The notes below the pieces were generated by a model that saw nothing but the letters and a program-made list of their open reading frames with translations, ran no database searches and was not told the origin of the DNA. 21,121 bases of DNA from a virus, in IMG/VR virus record IMGVR_UViG_3300009505_000084, positions 1-21,121 of that record; one strand, written 5' to 3'. The position numbers were made by a program, and so were the translations under genes. Each line of letters opens with the position of its first letter. The stretch's first letter is position 1. Positions 1-7,472 of the stretch are shown here, in pieces.

Positions 1-1
1 A

Positions 2-154
2 GTGCTGATAACTGTGGGCAACTTTACTGACACAGTGGTAGCTAGAAACGGCAGCAACATAATGTCAAGCGGCACAGACATGACGTTGGACAAAGCATAT
101 CTTTCAATTCAATTTATTTTTGCGGACGCGAGTCGCGGGTGGGTTATGACATGA
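2..154 (+). CDS. C-terminal end of a phage tail/structural protein (5' partial)
   Basis: The frame beginning at base 2 is open from the window edge to the TGA at 152-154, giving 50 residues that end in ...QFIFADASRGWVMT. An aromatic/beta-rich ending of the type 'YxSIxFxFxDAxRGW' is common at the C-termini of phage tail-fibre and baseplate-type proteins, so I infer a tail protein whose body lies upstream of the window. The stop overlaps the ATG of the next gene as ATGA (151-154), which supports both this reading frame and the start chosen for its neighbour. Too little remains to name a family; the alternative is any trimeric structural protein with a beta-strand tip. Confidence 0.6.
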   Translation: MLITVGNFTDTVVARNGSNIMSSGTDMTLDKAYLSIQFIFADASRGWVMT

Positions 155-1968
155 GCAACTTTAGTGATTTTATCAGTTCAGGCGGTGGCGGTGGTGCCAA
201 TACATACACCCCTTCAACAGCAACGGCAGGCATTGACGTGGTTGCAGGCAGCTCCTATGCGTTAAGTAGCTCCAGTCAGCTACTGCCTAGTTCATCAGTT
301 TTAGCAGAGGAAACAGATGCAGTAGTAGGCGATTTTGTTACGAGTTCAGAATCACAATATGGCTATAGACCAGACGCGTTATCAGGAGATAGATACCTGC
401 CTGATGGAAGTAACCTTATTTGGTATGGCCGTCAAAGCTACGATTTAAGAATTACGCTTTCAAAGGACGGCATGACAAGATTTGCACCGCAGTATGCAAC
501 AGTAATTGCATCTACTTTTTCATCAAGCCTAGAAATCTATCAAAAAAATATAGGGCAAACAGCAAACGATTATCTCGTTGCATACCGACTGCACTATTAC
601 TCCACTTCAGGCGGCCCGTGGAAAAGCCAAGCTGGAATATTAAAGATTAATAAAACTACTGGCGTAATTACCCATAATACTCTCGGTGGTAATATGTACG
701 CTACACCGAAATCAACAGGGTATAACTGGGTATTTGCTGCTGCGCCTGAAAGGAATGGAAATCAACACAACTGTCGAGGCGGCACCGTCTACGTTGATAC
801 TTATTTTGTATCACAGTCGGGTCTGGTGGTAGCTGCACAGCCTTTGGACAGCACAGGCTCTCCAGCAGGCTCCAGTTATTACGCCCAGCAGAGCGGAATC
901 AATAATGGGCATTCAGGGCTGGTTGGTAATCTTATAAAGATAGATGATGCAAACGGCATTTTTCTGCATTTTTACCCGTTGAATAGTGACAATCTACGAG
1001 TAGCCAAAGTAACAGTAGCTGCTACGGGTGCAGTTACTACGTCAGTCTTAGTAACTTACAGTCAGTATAGCGGCATTAGTTCTGATTATAAGCGCGATAA
1101 AGCACAGGTTTATGGTGGAGGTACTGGTAGTAACAATTTATTCATAACTTTCAGTTCATCTACTAGCAACTTTACTCACATGCTGGGAACCTATGACCTG
1201 TCAGATGATTCTATTACTTGGGGGACAAACTACTGGGGTACAAGTTACGGGACTGGTATAACCTATAGCCGCTTTAATAGCGACTGGCGAGTGTATAAAA
1301 ATCAAAGAACCTATGACGCTGATAACAAACGTTTTTATATGGGCGGTGAATTTAACTCTGGCAACGGTTTTGTACTTAACCCAGCAACAAACACACTTAC
1401 AGCAGCAGAGTTAAACAGCAAACTCCCCTCAGTTAGCAGTTTACAAGATTTTCAAATGTACTATAACGGTGGGGTTATCTCCTTTGGTGATAGGCTTTAT
1501 GGCCCCTACACCAACTCTGCTCACTATGCCTTTAGTTTTGACTCGTCTGTTCTGCTAACGCAAGACCCTGTTGCTGTCGTTTTGGCTTCAGGTTCCGCAG
1601 GCTCAACGGTAAATATAGCACTTAAAGACGGCATTACATCATCGTCTACTCTGCCCTCTACGCACTACCTGTCAAAAAGCGATTTGTATTTTCCCTATGC
1701 GGTCGAAGGAGTTTCTGCGACTTCTGTCATAAAGAGCATACAGCGTGGAATAACAGCCTTTGGCAGCCCAGCACAACAGACAGTATCAATCTCGTCTGTC
1801 GATGTTAATAAATCAATGGTACTTGTTAATGGTTGGGGCTACATAGGTGCAAGTAGTACGGGCGGCTATGGAACAACATTCCTCACCAACAGCACAACAC
1901 TTACATTTAACACAAACACTTCTAGTGGCACCAAAACATTTAGCTGGCAGGTAATTGAGTATGTATAA
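151..1968 (+). CDS. Probable tail fibre / receptor-binding structural protein
   Basis: The predicted protein has 605 residues. An in-frame GTG at 139 exists, but the ATG at 151 forms an ATGA overlap with the upstream stop and has a G-rich tract (about 137-143) at Shine-Dalgarno distance, so I prefer 151. The N-terminus is Gly/Ser-rich (run of five Gly near residue 15). The rest is Ser/Thr/Tyr/Gly-rich with many short alternating hydrophobic stretches, as expected for a beta-structured exposed virion protein. There is no signal peptide or membrane segment. The C-terminus ends in a Thr/Asn-rich strand pattern closing with SWQVIEYV, similar to endings seen in phage adhesins. It sits between another tail protein and a tail-assembly-chaperone-like gene, which supports a host-recognition role. 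I recognise no named family; the function is inferred from composition and position. Confidence 0.6.
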   Translation: MSNFSDFISSGGGGGANTYTPSTATAGIDVVAGSSYALSSSSQLLPSSSVLAEETDAVVGDFVTSSESQYGYRPDALSGDRYLPDGSNLIWYGRQSYDLRITLSKDGMTRFAPQYATVIASTFSSSLEIYQKNIGQTANDYLVAYRLHYYSTSGGPWKSQAGILKINKTTGVITHNTLGGNMYATPKSTGYNWVFAAAPERNGNQHNCRGGTVYVDTYFVSQSGLVVAAQPLDSTGSPAGSSYYAQQSGINNGHSGLVGNLIKIDDANGIFLHFYPLNSDNLRVAKVTVAATGAVTTSVLVTYSQYSGISSDYKRDKAQVYGGGTGSNNLFITFSSSTSNFTHMLGTYDLSDDSITWGTNYWGTSYGTGITYSRFNSDWRVYKNQRTYDADNKRFYMGGEFNSGNGFVLNPATNTLTAAELNSKLPSVSSLQDFQMYYNGGVISFGDRLYGPYTNSAHYAFSFDSSVLLTQDPVAVVLASGSAGSTVNIALKDGITSSSTLPSTHYLSKSDLYFPYAVEGVSATSVIKSIQRGITAFGSPAQQTVSISSVDVNKSMVLVNGWGYIGASSTGGYGTTFLTNSTTLTFNTNTSSGTKTFSWQVIEYV

Positions 1969-2170
1969 CTATATCGTGGTAGAAGACACTGTCTGGGTTG
2001 ATGAAAACTTTAACACGGAAAGGCACCCTACAATCGTTGAGGTAAAAGAGCTGTCTGGTGCTGTTGACGCCGACAATCACCACGCCTTTAAGGGTGGGGA
2101 GATGGGCAAAATCTTTATTGATGGCGCCATGTATAACGACCCATCTGAGATACCGGAGGAAGAAGAATGA
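1961..2170 (+). CDS. Small acidic phage protein of unknown function
   Basis: This gene encodes 69 residues. An in-frame TTG at 1955 would add two residues, but the ATG at 1961 is preferred: it overlaps the upstream stop by eight bases and has a GGCAGG-like purine tract just upstream. The protein begins MYNYIVVEDTVWVDENF and ends in a strongly acidic tail (PEEEE), with no membrane segment. Its TGA overlaps the start of the next gene as ATGA at 2167-2170. The tight packing between a fibre-type gene and a tail-chaperone-like gene suggests a tail accessory role, for example in fibre assembly. I do not recognise the family. Confidence 0.6.
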   Translation: MYNYIVVEDTVWVDENFNTERHPTIVEVKELSGAVDADNHHAFKGGEMGKIFIDGAMYNDPSEIPEEEE

Positions 2171-2373
2171 GCTGGTCATTAGCAACCAATCAAGACACAG
2201 ATAGCGCAGGACTGGCCCGTGCGTGGCGCGATGAACAGCTTGTTGATACTGACTGGGTAGTCCCTTTGTCAGACCACCCGCAACACGCTGCCTACATGAC
2301 GTATCGTGCTGCATTACGCGACTGGCCCAGCACAGCAGACTTCCCAGACACTAAGCCAAATTTAGGCAGCTAA
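2167..2373 (+). CDS. Tail assembly chaperone-like protein (Phage_tail_APC type)
   Basis: The 68-residue protein contains the pattern WRDEQLVDTDWVV...L(S)D...YMTYRAALRDWP...FP. This resembles the short phage tail assembly chaperone domain (Pfam PF16778 type: R-D-x-L-L-x-x-T-D-W ... YRxALRDxP ... FP), which usually occurs next to or fused to tail fibre proteins and is thought to help their folding or attachment. The Trp-Arg-Asp near residue 20, the Thr-Asp-Trp near 28 and the YRxALRDWP segment near 46-54 are the key matches. The start lies in an ATGA overlap with the previous gene. The assignment is by eye, without a profile search. Confidence 0.65.
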   Translation: MSWSLATNQDTDSAGLARAWRDEQLVDTDWVVPLSDHPQHAAYMTYRAALRDWPSTADFPDTKPNLGS

Positions 2374-2374
2374 T

Positions 2375-2824
2375 ATGATTGCAGAAATCAGTCTGGTCGT
2401 TGGTGCGCTTAAAAGCATTAACGACGCTATAAAAACTGTGAAGGAGTCAGGCAGTCACATCAGTGACATTTCTGGAATTTTTACAAGTGTGACTGAGACG
2501 CAAGTGGCCGTTGATAATATTGAAGCTGCTGTTGAAGAAGATGGTGGGGTTTTGACGCAGGAGCAAGCTTTAGAGATTGCCTGGGCTAAAAAAGAACTGG
2601 CAGATATTCAAAAAGAGTTAAAGAAACAAACGCCACGCGATGTTTGGAGAACAATGCTGGCGGTACAGCATAAAAGTGTAATGGACAACAAGCAGCGTCT
2701 TGAGAAAGATCGTCTTGATAAATTGCGTAAACAATCAAAAAACGAGGACATTCTTAAAAATGTCATTGGCTACTCACTTTTACTAGTCGTGTTGTACGCG
2801 GCTTACTTTTTTTATGGTAAATAA
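2375..2824 (+). CDS. Coiled-coil protein with C-terminal membrane anchor (possible lysis accessory)
   Basis: The 149-residue protein starts at an ATG one base after the preceding TAA. Residues 10-125 are mostly charged and helical, with heptad-like Leu/Ile/Val spacing around 40-120. Residues 130-147 form a single hydrophobic segment (IGYSLLLVVLYAAYFFY) followed by GK. That topology means a cytoplasmic coiled coil with a C-terminal tail anchor, or the reverse. The next gene overlaps it by 11 bases and has the mirrored arrangement, an N-terminal membrane segment followed by a coiled coil; both lie upstream of an endolysin and a holin. A lysis-control or membrane-associated role is plausible from position only. 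No named family is recognised. Confidence 0.6.
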   Translation: MIAEISLVVGALKSINDAIKTVKESGSHISDISGIFTSVTETQVAVDNIEAAVEEDGGVLTQEQALEIAWAKKELADIQKELKKQTPRDVWRTMLAVQHKSVMDNKQRLEKDRLDKLRKQSKNEDILKNVIGYSLLLVVLYAAYFFYGK

Positions 2825-3131
2825 CATGCAACAAACGATTGCTATACCGACTTGGTCAGTGCCTGTGATAGCCGCAGCATTGTCATTTTTAATGGGGTAC
2901 GCGGCAATGGTTGAACGCGCTGCCGCGCAAGAGGCCAACAGTGATCGGATTGAGCAAATTGTTAAAGAGGTGGCTGACAAAACTGCTGAAATTGGCGTTG
3001 ACAGTAGGTTGAACCAGCAGGCCATTGTCGAAATAAGCAACGGCCTCAAGCGCATGGAAGAAACTGCCAGAGCAAGCGATGCTCGGTTGGCAGAATTGGT
3101 GCAGTTGATGATTACCGAAAGCCGCAAGTAG
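2814..3131 (+). CDS. Small membrane-anchored coiled-coil protein; i-spanin-like topology
   Basis: The protein has 105 residues from the ATG at 2814, or 101 from the ATG at 2826; neither start has a clear ribosome binding site, and the overlap with the previous gene suggests coupled translation. Residues of about 13-33 (WSVPVIAAALSFLMGYAAMV) form one membrane segment. After it comes an Ala/Glu/Arg-rich helix with heptad character up to the C-terminus. This N-terminal anchor plus coiled coil resembles inner-membrane spanins (Rz type) in layout and size, and the gene is in a lysis neighbourhood. However, no lipobox-containing outer partner is visible nested in or after it, so the spanin label is only a topological analogy. 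Confidence 0.55.
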   Translation: MVNNMQQTIAIPTWSVPVIAAALSFLMGYAAMVERAAAQEANSDRIEQIVKEVADKTAEIGVDSRLNQQAIVEISNGLKRMEETARASDARLAELVQLMITESRK

Positions 3132-3139
3132 CGGATTTT

Positions 3140-3167
3140 AGGTTGCTCACTCAACCTTTGGTACAAT
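3140..3167 (+). promoter_or_regulatory. Hairpin plus extended -10 promoter candidate before the nuclease/endolysin genes
   Basis: Bases 3140-3157 form a perfect 6-bp inverted repeat (AGGTTG / CAACCT) with a 6-nt loop. It is followed by TGGTACAAT at 3159-3167, a TGn extended -10 match with TACAAT for TATAAT. No good -35 is present. This 49-bp gap is one of the few non-coding gaps in the + strand gene run, so a promoter feeding the nuclease, endolysin and holin genes is reasonable. The hairpin lacks a T tract, so it is not a classical terminator. Confidence 0.35.
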
Positions 3168-3180
3168 TAACAACATCAAG

Positions 3181-3588
3181 ATGATAAAAGAAAATTACCA
3201 TCGACTGCAAACAGGCCAAGCTGGAGAATATCTAGCCGCGTCAGTGCTACAACGTCATTTCAAGACGATAGCTTTTCCCGATTTACCCGCGCCATACGAC
3301 CTTGTAGCAGAAAGCTACAGCGGTGATTTTCTGCGGTGCCAGGTGAAAACTGCTGACGCTGTGAGTGTGATTAATGGCTATAGATATTGGCAATACAACA
3401 CAGCAAAAGGAACATTGTGCTACACCGATGATGAGATAGATTTCTTTGCACTGGTTTGCCTTCCGCGAAGATTGGTTTGTTTTCAAGCGTTTGAGAATAC
3501 AACCGCGATGTCAAGACTCCGCGAAGATGATTTTACAGAGCGAACTGAGATGGAAACGCTTAACGAAGTTTTAGGTGAACACCTATGA
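3181..3588 (+). CDS. PD-(D/E)XK nuclease-like protein
   Basis: The 135-residue protein shows the layout of small PD-(D/E)XK endonucleases related to the intron-associated group (PF11645-like). It has GE at residues 15-16 in the first helix, PYD at 38-40 with the metal-binding Asp, then QVKTA at 54-58 supplying the (E/Q)-x-K pair. A hydrophobic strand after DEID (about 84-92, IDFFALVCL) also fits the family. It would be expected to cut or bind DNA in the cytoplasm. Finding it immediately before, and overlapping by ATGA with, an endolysin gene is unusual. It could be a free-standing homing-type endonuclease, a resolvase, or a host-DNA nuclease expressed late. The catalytic triad appears intact, so I think it is active, but the substrate is unknown. 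Confidence 0.6.
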   Translation: MIKENYHRLQTGQAGEYLAASVLQRHFKTIAFPDLPAPYDLVAESYSGDFLRCQVKTADAVSVINGYRYWQYNTAKGTLCYTDDEIDFFALVCLPRRLVCFQAFENTTAMSRLREDDFTERTEMETLNEVLGEHL

Positions 3589-3935
3589 ATGACTACAAAT
3601 ATTTCAAAATATCTGACTTTGACTGCCAAGAAACGGGGGTCAACTTTATGGAAGATGAATTTATTAAAAAACTAGATCATTTGCGCGAAGCCTGCGGGTG
3701 GCCGTTTGTTGTCACATCAGGATTTCGAGACACGTCACACTCTGCTGAAATTAACAAGGCGAATGGTGGCGGCTACCATACAAAAGGAGTGGCCGCAGAT
3801 ATAGCCGTATCAAACGGTAAGCAGAAGCATGACATTGTCAAACACGCCACTGCGATGGGTTTTTCGGTCGGAATCGCTAAGACGTTTGTACATGTTGACA
3901 CCCGCATGGACACCTCAGTCATCTGGACATATTAA
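3585..3935 (+). CDS. Endolysin, M15-family peptidase
   Basis: The 116-residue protein matches the small peptidase M15 (Peptidase_M15_3) fold used by many phages to cut peptidoglycan stem peptides. The opening FKISDFDCQETG is the typical DF(D/A)C..TG motif. It is followed by VVTSGFRD near residue 43, then YHTKGVAADI with zinc ligands His65 and Asp72, and FVHVDTR with the third ligand His103. The length is normal for a single-domain phage endopeptidase, and there is no signal peptide, so release would depend on the holin encoded next. The start overlaps the nuclease stop (ATGA). Its AGGT Shine-Dalgarno lies in a short AGGT/ACCT stem ending at the ATG, so translation may be coupled to the upstream gene. 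Confidence 0.85.
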   Translation: MNDYKYFKISDFDCQETGVNFMEDEFIKKLDHLREACGWPFVVTSGFRDTSHSAEINKANGGGYHTKGVAADIAVSNGKQKHDIVKHATAMGFSVGIAKTFVHVDTRMDTSVIWTY

Positions 3936-4316
3936 GTGAATATTTTAACGGGAATTTTTGGATCAGTCGCAGAGGTGGGAAAAACCTACTTGGCGAATAA
4001 AGCCGCAGTCAAAGCGGCCAAGCACGAAGCAACAATGTCCACTATCCAAAACAATGCAGACTGGGAATCGAAGATGGCTGATGCGTCAGCGTCTAGCTGG
4101 AAAGATGAGTTTTTTACAATTATTTTATCGGCTCCCATATTTTTCATAGGTTATTCAATTGCGGTTGATGATCCAACAATTGTGGTGAGAGTCAAAGACG
4201 GCTTAAACGCACTAAGCGAATTACCGGAATGGTATCAATACTTATTATTTATTGCAGTGTCAGCGTCTTTCGGTATTCGCGGAGCCGACAAGCTGATGAA
4301 TTTGAGGAAGAAGTAA
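3936..4316 (+). CDS. Probable holin (GTA/marine-phage 3TM-like family)
   Basis: The 126-residue protein starts at GTG directly after the endolysin TAA. The N-terminal half is amphipathic and Ala/Lys-rich. The motif SWKDE at residues 54-58 precedes a membrane segment (about 59-77), and EWYQY near 98-102 precedes a second one (about 99-115) ending SASFGIRGADK. The SWKDE...(P)xWYQY...SFGIR pattern recalls holins of the DUF3154/PF11351 type found in gene-transfer agents and marine phages. It would form lesions in the inner membrane that release the M15 endolysin encoded just upstream. Two clear membrane helices are visible; the first helix of the 3TM name may be the weak N-terminal stretch. The C-terminus is basic (NLRKK), as in many holins. 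Confidence 0.7.
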   Translation: MNILTGIFGSVAEVGKTYLANKAAVKAAKHEATMSTIQNNADWESKMADASASSWKDEFFTIILSAPIFFIGYSIAVDDPTIVVRVKDGLNALSELPEWYQYLLFIAVSASFGIRGADKLMNLRKK

Positions 4317-4317
4317 A

Positions 4318-5658
4318 ATGGCGCTAGAAACGACAACTTATATCGATGGATTGGTAGCAACTAACCCAACGTCCAGTGACAATGTTGGGGATGGTGATAA
4401 TCACATTCGACTTACAAAAGGTGCAATAAAGCAAACTTTTCCGGCCATCGCAGGTGCGGTCACGGCAACGCACACGCAGATAAACACTGGTATCGCACTG
4501 GCTAATACCGCAACAAATTTGAATACAGCTAATGCGGTTGTGAAAAGAGATGCGAGCGGTAATTTTGTTGCGTCTCAGATCACAGCGACCAGCATCACGA
4601 CTGGCAATATCACGATCACAGGCACCGTGACAGGCAGCCTCTCTGGAAATGCATCGACTGCGTCTACTGCCAATTTGGCAGTTACAGCAAATAAGTGGAC
4701 AACCGCTAGGTCAGTTACTCTTGGCGGCGATTTGACAGGTCATGTCACCATAGACGGTAGTTCTGATGTAGGACTAAGCGCCTACGTTGTTAATGACAGT
4801 CATAATCACACCATATCGACAATTGACGGACTGAGCGCCGAACTTACAAGAATTGAGGGTACTGTGTCTGGCGCGGCAGTGACATCCGCAGGGAAGTGGA
4901 CAACACCTCGCACACTATCCTTGGCAGGAGACATAACTGGGGCTGTCACGATTGATGGCAGTTCCAATGCAACGCTAAACGCAACTGTGTCTGACAACTC
5001 CCACTCGCACACAATTGCTAATGTCGCGGGATTGCAAGGTGCGCTCAATGCAAAGCTGGAGTCAACCTCAAACGCGGCAACTGCAACAACGCTCCAAACT
5101 GCACGTTCTATTTCTCTGGCAGGCGACGTTACAGGAAGCGCGTCTTTTGACGGCGGCTCCAATATAAGCATTAACGCTCAAGTTGTTAATGACTCCCACC
5201 TTCATACGCTTTCCACAATTGCAGGGTTGGATACTGCACTCGCAGCAAAGCTAGACAGTACCGCGTACACAGCTTCCGATGTACTTAACAAAATAAAAAC
5301 TGTTGACGGTGCAGGCTCTGGTCTTGACGCTGACCTTCTTGATGGTCTTTCTTCTGCAAGTTATGTGCAGACAACATCTTCATCGCTTACCGCTAACGGA
5401 TACGTTGCTCTGAACAACGGACTTCAACTGCAATGGGGGAGTGTCAGTATCGCTGGTAACGCGGTAAATGCTGCTGTCACATTTCCTACAGGATTCGGCA
5501 ACGCCTGTTTGCAAGTGGTCATATCGATGAAGGACACGGGCGTATCTACACAAGACAATTACTCACTTGGAACGTCAGCCTTCAGCACAACAGGTTTCAC
5601 AATTACTAATGGTGTTGGTGATGCAAGAACATTTACCTACTTTGCAATTGGTTATTAA
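4318..5658 (+). CDS. Tail fibre protein with tandem repeats and gp53-like C-terminal domain
   Basis: The 446-residue protein has a strong ribosome binding site (GAGGAAGAAG before ATG 4318). The N-terminus (ETTTYIDGLVATNPTSSDN...HIRLTKGAIKQTFP) is typical of phage fibres that attach to a tail through this region, followed by AVTATHTQINTG. From residue 126 come three repeats, spaced 65-67 residues, of the form (W)TTxRxxxLxGDxTGxxxxDGxSxxxxxAxVxxxSHxHTxxxxxGL. The C-terminus (LQWGSVSIAGN...VTFPTGFGNACLQVVIS...TTGFTI...FAIGY) matches the exposed tip domain seen in many fibres (gp53-like type), where receptor binding is expected. It follows the lysis cassette and precedes other tail genes. Confidence 0.85.
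   Translation: MALETTTYIDGLVATNPTSSDNVGDGDNHIRLTKGAIKQTFPAIAGAVTATHTQINTGIALANTATNLNTANAVVKRDASGNFVASQITATSITTGNITITGTVTGSLSGNASTASTANLAVTANKWTTARSVTLGGDLTGHVTIDGSSDVGLSAYVVNDSHNHTISTIDGLSAELTRIEGTVSGAAVTSAGKWTTPRTLSLAGDITGAVTIDGSSNATLNATVSDNSHSHTIANVAGLQGALNAKLESTSNAATATTLQTARSISLAGDVTGSASFDGGSNISINAQVVNDSHLHTLSTIAGLDTALAAKLDSTAYTASDVLNKIKTVDGAGSGLDADLLDGLSSASYVQTTSSSLTANGYVALNNGLQLQWGSVSIAGNAVNAAVTFPTGFGNACLQVVISMKDTGVSTQDNYSLGTSAFSTTGFTITNGVGDARTFTYFAIGY
4693..5277 (+). repeat. Three diverged ~200-bp repeats in the tail fibre gene
   Basis: Repeat units begin at about 4693, 4894 and 5089. Each encodes a TTxR...GDxTG...DGxS...SHxHT...GL module of roughly 47-65 residues. They are recognisable as protein but diverged at the DNA level, consistent with old duplication forming the shaft of a trimeric fibre. 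Confidence 0.75.
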
Positions 5659-5661
5659 TTA

Positions 5662-7218
5662 ATGGCATTTGTCCCGCTTCGGAAAATTGGCAGTGGCGGT
5701 ATCGTCACTGACCAAGACCCATACGATTTGGAATTGACACAGTTTCCAGACGGCAACAACGTGCAATTCCATGAAGGACGCATTGGTAAATCCTTGGGCC
5801 ACAGCATTTCAAACGCACTGGCGTTTGACCCGACGCATGTCCAAGGTTGGCGATACGCCGGTAACAACACAGTAATTATTGGATCGCTAAATAAGCTGTA
5901 CCGATATAACGGATCAGCCGTTGCTAACGTAACAAAGACAAGTGATGCGACTAACTATTCCAACTCGCCACGGTGGCAGTCAGAGCAGCTAGGCTTGGCG
6001 ATGATGCTTAATAACGGTAGCCAGACACCGCAGTACATGCTGCCTACGGGCGCACGATTCGCTGACTTACCTAACTGGCCGTCAACGGTTACAAGTAACT
6101 GCATAAAGCCCTATCGAAGTTTTCTAATAATGGCTGGCTATGAGACGGCTTCAACGAAGCATCCGTACACGGTGCGTTGGTCGGATGAATACAATCCGAC
6201 ATCCGTACCGGGCGATTACGACATCACATCAACGACTAATCTCGCTGGTGAGAATGTTCTCTCCGGCAACAACGGTGAGTTGATAGATCAAATGACGCTC
6301 AACAACTCGCAGATTATTTACGCTGAGTCGGGTGTTTTTGCGATGGACTTCATCGGCGCACCTTTTGTATTTAGTTTCCGTGAAGTGTTTGGGGATGACG
6401 GCATTATCAACAGAGGGGCTGTGGCTGCTTTTTTCAACAAGCACCTTGTTGTCGGCAACAATGATATCTATGTTCACGATGGCAATAGCAAAGAATCAAT
6501 TGTTGATAAGAGAGTGCGTAGAACATTTTTCAACGCCGTCCAAGACACCCGTTCAGTGTTCTGTCATACCGTGGAAGATAAATCAGAAGTGTGGATATGC
6601 TACGCCGATGAAGATGCTGACAATGTTTTAAGTGCAAACAGGGCGCTGGTTTACAATTGGGCGCAGAATGCCTTTACATTTATCGATTTGCCAAATGTTC
6701 GCGCACTGACATCCAGCGATGTGCTAGACACATCTGGCGGCTGGGATGTTAACAACCTCACTTGGGCAAACAGCAACGAGTATTGGTCAACGTCTAGCCT
6801 CAACACGACAAACAAAGGTATCGGGGTTTATGCCGCTGGTGCTGAAAACAGCAAGCTGTACTTAATGAACAGCACTCACGGTGCGGCTGGTCAGCCTCTT
6901 AATGCATATCTGGAAGCTACTAAAATAGACTTAGATACTGTGCTTGGAAAAGCGAATAACGCCATCAAGCAGATGGTTGGAATACTTCCCCAGATCGAAG
7001 GACAAGGTGAAGTGTCGATTTCTATCGGTGTTAGCGATTCACCGCAAGGCGGCATACGGTGGAAACCACCAGTGATTTACAACATCGAGTCAGATCACAA
7101 AATTGACGTTAGAACGTCTGGACGTTATTTCGCGCTCAGAATTGAAAGTAATCACGTTGAAGATTTTTGGCGACTCACGGGGTTAGATATCGATGTGTCT
7201 GAGGTAGCTGGTCGATGA
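5662..7218 (+). CDS. Tail-associated structural protein (connector/stabilisation-like)
   Basis: The protein has 518 residues from ATG 5662, three bases after the tail fibre stop. The opening FVPLRKIGSGGIVTDQDPYDLELTQFPDGNNVQF followed by EGRIGKSLG resembles the start of virion proteins in short-tailed phages that seal the portal or form the tail nozzle (comparable in layout to the P22 gp10 stabilisation family). Repeated short strands such as VIIGSLNKLYRYN, RSFLIMAGYE and HLVVGNNDIYVHDG suggest a beta-propeller-like body. A conserved-looking RWSDEYNPTSVPGDYD segment lies near residue 175. No signal or membrane segment is seen. The stop overlaps the next start as ATGA. The family name is uncertain; a tail structural role is well supported by its neighbours. 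Confidence 0.6.
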   Translation: MAFVPLRKIGSGGIVTDQDPYDLELTQFPDGNNVQFHEGRIGKSLGHSISNALAFDPTHVQGWRYAGNNTVIIGSLNKLYRYNGSAVANVTKTSDATNYSNSPRWQSEQLGLAMMLNNGSQTPQYMLPTGARFADLPNWPSTVTSNCIKPYRSFLIMAGYETASTKHPYTVRWSDEYNPTSVPGDYDITSTTNLAGENVLSGNNGELIDQMTLNNSQIIYAESGVFAMDFIGAPFVFSFREVFGDDGIINRGAVAAFFNKHLVVGNNDIYVHDGNSKESIVDKRVRRTFFNAVQDTRSVFCHTVEDKSEVWICYADEDADNVLSANRALVYNWAQNAFTFIDLPNVRALTSSDVLDTSGGWDVNNLTWANSNEYWSTSSLNTTNKGIGVYAAGAENSKLYLMNSTHGAAGQPLNAYLEATKIDLDTVLGKANNAIKQMVGILPQIEGQGEVSISIGVSDSPQGGIRWKPPVIYNIESDHKIDVRTSGRYFALRIESNHVEDFWRLTGLDIDVSEVAGR

Positions 7219-7463
7219 GTTATCAGCTAAGTCCAACATCGGCAAGCACAGTCACTGACCTTCGGGGATGGATCAGTAACGAATTAATCAGAGTTGGTTT
7301 ATCAATCTCGACTCAGTCGCAAACAACAACAATCCCCGTAATCAATGCAGAACCTTCAAAGCCTCAAATCGGTCAGGTTGTTTTTGCTGACGGTACAAAT
7401 TGGAACCCCAGCGGAGGTCGTGGTCTTTATTACTACGATAGCGGTTGGACAAAAATAGCATAG
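7215..7463 (+). CDS. Small tail-associated protein
   Basis: The 82-residue protein starts in an ATGA overlap with the preceding gene. Its C-terminal half, PSKPQIGQVVFADGTNWNPSGGRGLYYYDSGWTKIA, contains the P..GxxxxADGTxWNPxxGxGxYxYxxGxW pattern often found at the ends of phage tail or fibre proteins as a small beta module. Here it stands alone after a short helical N-terminus (LRGWISNELIRVGLS). The coupling suggests it is made in step with the 518-residue protein and may bind it. No enzymatic motif is present. Confidence 0.6.
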   Translation: MSYQLSPTSASTVTDLRGWISNELIRVGLSISTQSQTTTIPVINAEPSKPQIGQVVFADGTNWNPSGGRGLYYYDSGWTKIA

Positions 7464-7472
7464 GATAAAATC

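Noticed and set aside
1940-2314. Minus-strand 124-codon ORF opposite the small tail genes
   Set aside because: It is antisense to two well-packed genes with ATGA junctions, and the translation has no recognisable motif.
3140-3157. Rho-independent terminator before the nuclease gene
   Set aside because: The 6-bp stem has no following T tract and a promoter-like -10 follows at once, so termination is not supported.
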